Assembly (NCBI RefSeq): GCF_014648815.1
Contig: NZ_BMRV01000012.1
Location: forward strand, 62,001-126,000
Direction: 5' to 3'
DNA: 64,000 nt
Source: Streptomyces flaveolus
Lineage (GTDB): Bacteria; Actinomycetota; Actinomycetes; Streptomycetales; Streptomycetaceae
Made by a program: the position numbers and the translations under genes. This document shows positions 58,908 to 64,000 of this stretch, one piece after another. The notes under the pieces are model-generated. The model was given only the letters and a program-made list of their open reading frames with translations, was not told where the DNA came from and did not search any database. Numbering within the stretch: position 1 is the first letter of the stretch; each line of letters starts with the position of its first letter.

Positions 58908-59450
58908 ATGGCGCGGGTCACGGCTGTCAGCATGAACGGGACGTACACCTTCACCAAGCCGAACCGTTCGAGCATCATGCTGCTCACCGGCCTCGGCGTC
59001 GAGGGGGATGTCCACGCGGGGGAAACCATCAAGCACCAGTTCCGTATGACGTACGAGCCGGATCTGCCCAACCTGCGCCAGGTGCACCTCATACACGAGG
59101 AACTCTTCGATGAACTTGCCACGAAGGGCTTCACCGTCGTCGCAGGCGAACTCGGCGAGAACATCTCCACACGCGGGATCGACCTGCTCGGCCTGCCCAC
59201 CGGTGCTCTGCTGCACCTTGGCGATCAGGCGATCGTGGAGGTCACCGGCCTGCGTAACCCATGTTCAAAGATCGACACGTTCCAGAAGGGCCTGCTGAAG
59301 GAAATCTTCGAACTCGACGTCCGGACGGGAGACTTCACTTTCAAGTCCGGAATCATGAGCGTGGTCCGGCAAGGGGGAAGGGTTCACCCTGGTGACGCGA
59401 TCAACGTCGAGCTCCCCGCCGGCCCGCACCGTCCGCTGGAGCGTGTGTAG
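58908..59450 (+). CDS. MOSC domain protein
   Basis: The gene encodes 180 residues starting MARVTAVSMNGTYTFTKPNR. The MOSC core shows GLGVEGDVHAGE, VHLIHEELFDEL, LGENISTRGIDLLGLPTGAL, and the conserved Cys in TGLRNPCSKID. MOSC proteins pass sulfur or work with molybdenum cofactor; a molybdoenzyme gene lies 1.5 kb away. AAGGAG is 15 bases upstream. Confidence 0.88.
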   Translation: MARVTAVSMNGTYTFTKPNRSSIMLLTGLGVEGDVHAGETIKHQFRMTYEPDLPNLRQVHLIHEELFDELATKGFTVVAGELGENISTRGIDLLGLPTGALLHLGDQAIVEVTGLRNPCSKIDTFQKGLLKEIFELDVRTGDFTFKSGIMSVVRQGGRVHPGDAINVELPAGPHRPLERV

Positions 59451-59601
59451 AGCGTGGTTCACTTCGACTCTCTCGACATGGCCAGGTCGCTGCTCGACCA
59501 GAAGGACCCCGGGAACTGTCCCTCTCCGACCGGCGGCGACGGCGAGGGGTCCAGTGCGCTCGCCCGCGCTGTTGCGGAGGGTCCTCCGCCCCCCGCACTC
59601 C

Positions 59602-61200
59602 TCAGGCCGCCTTCCTCCAGACGATCATGCCCAGTTGCAGGAACGCCTCCTGTTGCAGGGCCGTCTGCTTGACCTGGATCGTGAGTGCCGCGACGTCGCC
59701 CGAGTCGTTCCCGACGCAGAGCTGGGTGCCGGCGTCGGCCGCTGCGAGCGACCACGTGCGGTACGCGGAGCCGGTGGCGCCGACGAGAAGGTGACGGCAG
59801 ACGTCGGGCGTGGCGGCCTTTCCGTTGAACAGCTGCATGAACCGGCTGGTACCGCTGTGCAGCGCGCAGTCGATGTCGTCCTCGCAGTCGAGGCGGATGT
59901 CGCCCCGGCGATCGGTGCGGAGCAGCGGTTCGCTGAGGCTCAGGGAGTTCGTCCGGTACAGCCACACGGGAGACAGCGTTTGGGCTCCCGCCGCCGGAGA
60001 GGCGTTCGGGGCGGGTTGCGAGGCCCGGCGGGAGTCACCGGCGGCCGGCGAGGTGCGTGACGGCGACGCCGTCGACCGCGCGGGCCTCGCCGGTGCGGGC
60101 GTCGAGGTGGGTTCCGCGGCCCGCTCGCCGGCGCCGGACCGGTCGCCGCCGAACCACGTCAGCCCCGTCCACATCAGCGCGCCCGCCGTCACGGTCACTG
60201 CTGTGACCAGCGCGGTTCGCCTACCGGGCGCCCGGCGCCGGGCGGGCGTCAGTGACAGCGTCGCGGCTGCGGTCGACGGAGCCACGGGAGTGCGCGCCGG
60301 GCCCGGGACGGTCGCACCGGGTCCCGTCACCTCGTTCCAGACGGCCGGTCCCGCGCCTGCGCCGGCGTCCCCTCCCAGCTGCCCCCGGCACCACTGGACG
60401 ACCTCCGCCGGCGTGGCCCGCTCCCGCGGATCGGACGCCAGGCACCGGGCGAACAGCGGGCGCAACGGCTCCGGCAGCCGGGACAGGTCGGGTTCCTCGT
60501 GCACGATCCGGTACAGCACGACCGGCGCTATGCCGTCCCCGTACAGCGGTTCGCCCAGTGCCGCGAAGGCCGCCGTCTGGGCCAGTGCGAAGACGTCGGT
60601 CGCCGGGGAGACCTCACCGGCGGTCGCCTGCTCAGGGGCCATGAAGTGAGGCGTGCCGACAGTGGAGCCGGTGGCGGTGTGCGAGGAGAGGCCGGCGGTG
60701 ACCGAGATACCGAAGTCGATCACCCGTGGCCCGTCAGCGGCCAGCAGCACGTTGGAGGGCTTGAGGTCCCGGTGCACGACCCCCACGCTGTGGATCGCCT
60801 GAAGCGCCTCGGCCACGCCGGCCGTCAACCACAGTACGGCGGACACCGGCAGCGGGCCACGCCGGGCGACGGCCGCCGTGAGGGACGGTCCCGGCACGTA
60901 CAGCGTGGCGAGCCAGGGGGGTACGCCGTCGGTATCGGCATCGACGAGTTCCGCGGTGTAGGCGCCCCTGACCCGGCGGGCGGCCTCCACCTCCCTGCGG
61001 AACCGCCGCCGGAAGGCCGGATCGTCGGCCAGCTCCGGCCGCACCACCTTGATCGCCACCGGGCGGCCGCCCCGGGTGTGCGACAGGTACACCCGGCCCA
61101 TGCCCCCCGCGCCGAGCCGGGCCACGAGCCGGTAGCCGGCCACGACGGAAGGGTCGCCCGCCTGGAGAGGCTGGAACACCTCGGTGCTGCCGCTGCTCAT
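59602..61200 (-). CDS. Membrane Ser/Thr protein kinase
   Basis: The gene encodes 532 residues. Kinase domain at about 20-280: GAGGMGRVYLSHTRGG, VAIKVV, HRDLKPSNVLL, IDFGIS and APEQAT. A basic stretch and one membrane segment follow (about 325-345, TALVTAVTVTAGALMWTGLT), then a Pro/Ser linker and an outer domain of about 120 residues with several Cys (LDCEDDIDCALHSG, VCRHLLVG, LCVGNDSGD). No PASTA repeats. The 363-base gap upstream (61201-61563) shows no gene or clear promoter. Confidence 0.9.
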   Translation of the reverse strand: MSSGSTEVFQPLQAGDPSVVAGYRLVARLGAGGMGRVYLSHTRGGRPVAIKVVRPELADDPAFRRRFRREVEAARRVRGAYTAELVDADTDGVPPWLATLYVPGPSLTAAVARRGPLPVSAVLWLTAGVAEALQAIHSVGVVHRDLKPSNVLLAADGPRVIDFGISVTAGLSSHTATGSTVGTPHFMAPEQATAGEVSPATDVFALAQTAAFAALGEPLYGDGIAPVVLYRIVHEEPDLSRLPEPLRPLFARCLASDPRERATPAEVVQWCRGQLGGDAGAGAGPAVWNEVTGPGATVPGPARTPVAPSTAAATLSLTPARRRAPGRRTALVTAVTVTAGALMWTGLTWFGGDRSGAGERAAEPTSTPAPARPARSTASPSRTSPAAGDSRRASQPAPNASPAAGAQTLSPVWLYRTNSLSLSEPLLRTDRRGDIRLDCEDDIDCALHSGTSRFMQLFNGKAATPDVCRHLLVGATGSAYRTWSLAAADAGTQLCVGNDSGDVAALTIQVKQTALQQEAFLQLGMIVWRKAA

Positions 61201-61563
61201 CGAACTGCCGTCCCCCTGATCCCCGACCGGCCGAGGGGCCGATCCGGACAGAAGCCTAAACGGACCGGACGGACCGGCCGTCTGCAGCGATCCCGGGTCG
61301 GGTGGCCGGCCGGCGACGGCCGCGGGTGGCCTCGGTGCTCACTCCATCGTGGGATGCCTGCGGTGGTCGCCCGGAGCCATGTTCCGACACCAGCCGGCAC
61401 ATCGAAGCGTAGGGGTGTCGGGTTCGCGTGCACCGGAACGACGCCGCATCCCACCGGCACCGAGCATCGACCAGTCGCCGTGCCCGGGTACGCGGGATCC
61501 TCCCCACGTGCGGAGGCCGCGCCCGAGCAGCCGCAGCGCTCCTTGCCGACCACGCGGGGCTGG

Positions 61564-62016
61564 TCACGTGGTCGGGACGGTGGGCGGCGATGGCGGGGGA
61601 GGGGGAAAGGGCGGCGGTGGCGGGATCCGTGGTCCGGAGGGTCCAGCGGGTGCCGCGGTGGGAGGCGGTGGGGGCTCCGCAGGAGGCCGGGTCGGCTGCT
61701 GGGGAGGCCGTGTCGGGGCTGGAGGCGGCGGGCCCGGTGGCGGCGGGGGAGGCGGCTCGATCTCCGACAGCAGCGGGCCCCCCGCACGCAGCCGGGCAAT
61801 CGTCAGCTCTCTGCGGCGCTGCGCTTGCGGGGCGTCGTCGCGTTCGTAGACGAGTCGGACACCGCTGGGCCAGAGCTGCTGGGTGGCGAGCAGCCGGTAG
61901 CCGAGCGCGTGGGCTGTCTCGTCAGCCCGGCGCTGCTTCGAGGCGGTGAATCCGCCGGGCAACAGCTCGACGCGGGCACGCCCGTCGAAGCGTGTGCGTA
62001 TCTCGTCGTCGTCCAC
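61564..62016 (-). CDS. Small protein with a long Pro-rich tail
   Basis: The gene encodes 150 residues from GTG at 62016 (GGGAGCGG upstream). The first 85 residues fold as a small alpha/beta unit (RARVELLPGGFTASKQRRAD, ATQQLWPSGVRLVYERDD). The last 65 residues are mostly Pro with few others, in runs such as PPPPPPGPPPPAPTRPP. Such tails bind SH3/WW-like or wall partners in other systems; here the partner is unknown. Confidence 0.65.
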   Translation of the reverse strand: MDDDEIRTRFDGRARVELLPGGFTASKQRRADETAHALGYRLLATQQLWPSGVRLVYERDDAPQAQRRRELTIARLRAGGPLLSEIEPPPPPPPGPPPPAPTRPPQQPTRPPAEPPPPPTAAPAGPSGPRIPPPPPFPPPPPSPPTVPTT

Positions 62017-62242
62017 CTGACTCCGCTCCCGGGAACCAACATCAACTGCAGGGCCGGTCGCGTCGAGCTGCCCCCGGTTCGGCTGCTGCTCGGTGATCCG
62101 CTCGGGGCCTTCGGCGAGGACGCCCGGGGCGGCATCTCGGATGCGGTGGGAGAGACCGCCGACCCCCGCCCCGCGGCGGCCCCCTCACCTTGTGGCAGGT
62201 ACCACCCGATGGGACGCGCCCCGGCGGGGAACTGTGTCGGGT

Positions 62243-62983
62243 ATGACGACGCAGCTCGGACTTCCCGACGACATCCAGGCATGCCTCTTCGACCTCGACG
62301 GGGTCGTCACCCGGACGGCGGTGGTGCATGCCGCTGCCTGGAAGGAGACGTTCGACGCCTTTCTGCGCGAGCGGGACGGCGCGGACTTCCGCCCGTTCAC
62401 CGACTCCGACTACGACGAGTACGTCGACGGCCGCCCCCGCGCGGACGGCGTGCGCACCTTCCTCGCCTCCCGCGGCATCGAACTGCCCGAGGGCGGTCCC
62501 GACGACCCGCCGGACGCGCAGACGGTCAACGGGGTCGGCAACCGCAAGAACGAGCTGGTCCTGGAGAAGATCCGCACCGAGGGCGTCGAGGCGTACGACG
62601 GCACCCTGCGCTACATCGACGCGGTCCGCTCGGCCGGGCTCGTCACCGGGATCGTCTCCTCCAGCGCCAACACCGTGGACGTGCTGCGCTCCATCGACGC
62701 CGAGCACCTGTTCGACGTACGGATCGACGGCGTGGTGGCGCGCGAGCGGAAACTGCCGGGCAAACCACGTCCCGACACCTTCCTGGCCGCCGCACGCGAC
62801 CTAGGCGTCGAGCCGTCCCGCGCCGCCGTCTTCGAGGACGCCCTCGCCGGCATGGACGCCGGCCGCTCCGGCCACTTCGGCTACGTCGTCGGCGTCGACC
62901 GCGTCGGCCAGACCGACGCCCTGTACGCCCACGGCGCCGACCGCGTCGTCAAGGACCTCGCCGAGCTGGGAGGCCACGCGTGA
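62243..62983 (+). CDS. Beta-phosphoglucomutase-type HAD phosphatase
   Basis: The gene encodes 246 residues with all HAD motifs: CLFDLDGVVTRTAVVHAAAW (Asp nucleophile), SSSANTVDVL, the Lys in GKPRPDTFLAAARDLG and VFEDALAGMDAG. The long cap helix and the RPFTDSDYDEYVDGRPRADG region are typical of beta-phosphoglucomutase paired with GH65. It would turn beta-glucose-1-phosphate into glucose-6-phosphate. The stop overlaps the next start (GTGA), so the two are coupled. Confidence 0.9.
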   Translation: MTTQLGLPDDIQACLFDLDGVVTRTAVVHAAAWKETFDAFLRERDGADFRPFTDSDYDEYVDGRPRADGVRTFLASRGIELPEGGPDDPPDAQTVNGVGNRKNELVLEKIRTEGVEAYDGTLRYIDAVRSAGLVTGIVSSSANTVDVLRSIDAEHLFDVRIDGVVARERKLPGKPRPDTFLAAARDLGVEPSRAAVFEDALAGMDAGRSGHFGYVVGVDRVGQTDALYAHGADRVVKDLAELGGHA

Positions 62984-64000
62984 TCACCAACCGGACCTAC
63001 GCGGTCGAGCCCTGGTCGGTGCGCGAGACGGAGCTCAACCTCGACCTCCTCGCCCAGAGCGAGTCCGTCTTCGCCCTCTCCAACGGGCACGTCGGCTGGC
63101 GCGGCAACCTCGACGAGGGCGAACCGCACGGCCTGCCCGGCAGCTACCTCAACGGCGTGTACGAACTGCACCCGCTGCCCTACGCCGAGGCCGGCTACGG
63201 CTATCCCGAGTCCGGGCAGACCGTCATCAACGTCACCAACGGCAAACTGCTGCGCCTGCTGGTCGACGACGAGCCGTTCGACCTGCGCTACGGACGGCTC
63301 GTCAAGCACGAACGCACCCTGGACCTGCGGCGCGGCGTACTGGAGCGGCTCTGCGAGTGGACCTCACCGGCCGGCTCGACCATCCGGGTGCGCTCCACCC
63401 GGCTGGTGTCCCTCACCCAGCGGGCCATCGCCGCAGTCGAGTACGAGGTGGAACCCGTCGACAGCCGCACCCGGGTGGTCATCCAGTCCGAGCTCGTCAC
63501 CAACGAGAGCCTGCCCGGCCCGGACGGCGACCCGCGCACGGCCAAGGCGCTGAAGTCCCCGCTCGAACCCGAGGAGGACCTGGCGCTCGGCCCCCGGCTG
63601 CGCCTGGTCCACCGCACCCGGCGCAGCGGCCTGAGGGTCGCCGTGGCCGCCGACCACGTCGTCGAGGGCCCGGAGGAGACCACCACCAGCAGCGAGAGCA
63701 ACGTGGACGTGGCCCGCCTGACCATCACCTCCGTCCTGGAGCCGGGTCAGCGGCTGCGCGTGCAGAAGACGGTCGCCCACGGCTGGTCCAGCGCCCGCTC
63801 CCGGCCCGCGATGAGCGACCAGGTCGAGGCGGCGCTGGCCGCCGCCGCGCAGCGCGGCTGGGACGGACTGGTCGCCGAACAGCGTGCCTACCTCGACGAC
63901 TTCTGGGCCCGGGCGGACGTCGAGGTGCACGGCGACGAGGAGATCCAGCAGGCCGTCCGCTTCGCCCTGTTCCACGTGCTCCAGGCCGGCGCCCGCGCCG
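62980..64000 (+). CDS. GH65 disaccharide phosphorylase (partial)
   Basis: About 340 residues of the N-terminus are present, and the gene runs off the right edge. It starts GTG (ITNRTYAVEPWSVRETELNL), coupled to the phosphomutase. The N-terminal beta-sandwich domain carries ALSNGHVGWRGNLDEGEPHG and GSYLNGVYELHPLPYAEAGY, the usual GH65 marks. Such enzymes phosphorolyse maltose, trehalose or kojibiose to beta-glucose-1-phosphate, which the coupled mutase would use. The catalytic barrel with the general acid lies beyond the window. Confidence 0.9.
   Translation, partial: MITNRTYAVEPWSVRETELNLDLLAQSESVFALSNGHVGWRGNLDEGEPHGLPGSYLNGVYELHPLPYAEAGYGYPESGQTVINVTNGKLLRLLVDDEPFDLRYGRLVKHERTLDLRRGVLERLCEWTSPAGSTIRVRSTRLVSLTQRAIAAVEYEVEPVDSRTRVVIQSELVTNESLPGPDGDPRTAKALKSPLEPEEDLALGPRLRLVHRTRRSGLRVAVAADHVVEGPEETTTSSESNVDVARLTITSVLEPGQRLRVQKTVAHGWSSARSRPAMSDQVEAALAAAAQRGWDGLVAEQRAYLDDFWARADVEVHGDEEIQQAVRFALFHVLQAGARA

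Noticed and set aside
1..64000. CRISPR arrays, tRNA or rRNA genes, attachment sites
   Set aside because: None was recognised by eye. A weak tRNA could be missed without a scan.

Overview
The window looks like a Streptomyces chromosome. The sequence is very GC-rich, most codons end in G or C, GTG and TTG starts are common, and there is a mycothiol-dependent dehydrogenase, SpoIIE-type PP2C phosphatases, PASTA-less Ser/Thr kinases and many secreted enzymes. No rRNA, tRNA, CRISPR array or intact transposon was seen. All family names come from reading motifs by eye; no database search was run.

Layout. 1-1847 (minus) is the edge of a peptide-export cluster: a C39-peptidase ABC transporter (cut by the window edge), an HlyD-like adaptor and a small double-Gly precursor without cysteine. 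A secreted S1 protease lies divergently beside it (2416-3708). 4.0-9.1 kb holds a PP2C/anti-sigma-type phosphatase, a CBS protein, an isochorismatase-like hydrolase, a MarR regulator and a phosphoesterase. 9.3-18.3 kb holds a secreted beta-propeller protein with a divergent TetR regulator, a SnoaL-like protein, a small exported peptide, the formaldehyde-detoxification pair mscR plus MBL hydrolase, two SDRs, an L,D-transpeptidase and a Gfo/Idh/MocA oxidoreductase. 18.6-32.5 kb holds a membrane-anchored S1 protease, a DUF3800-like protein, a MalY-type lyase, small redox proteins, an ATP-grasp protein, an ANTAR-GAF-PAS-PP2C protein, an RpiR regulator, a stand-alone DUF3662 protein, a PMT-type glycosyltransferase and a P-loop kinase. 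32.6-34.7 kb is a TerD protein with a long tail of repeated beta modules.

34.8-42.5 kb is more patchy: a truncated flavoprotein gene, a transposase remnant, two GNAT acetyltransferases, a Ser/Thr kinase, a SLOG-like protein, an SGNH esterase and a HIT-like protein. 42.6-50.1 kb is a carbohydrate locus: a CBM3-GH16-type glucanase, GH20 hexosaminidase, an ABC importer and a divergent GntR/HutC regulator with an operator-like repeat between them, an arrangement like the das chitin-sugar locus. 50.4-54.3 kb holds an ABC-F protein behind a leader region and a TetR-MFS efflux pair with two clear operators.

The most striking gene is at 54527-55300. It encodes a 257-residue protein that reads as two histone folds in tandem: the first resembles eukaryotic H2A, and the second carries the archaeal-type ending T-[IV]-x-x-E-D-I. 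It is followed by a strip of frame-broken genes. 56.1-64.0 kb holds a sulfite-oxidase-like molybdoenzyme, a maleylpyruvate-isomerase-fold protein, a MOSC protein, a second Ser/Thr kinase, a Pro-rich tailed protein, and a beta-phosphoglucomutase translationally coupled to a GH65 phosphorylase that runs off the right edge.
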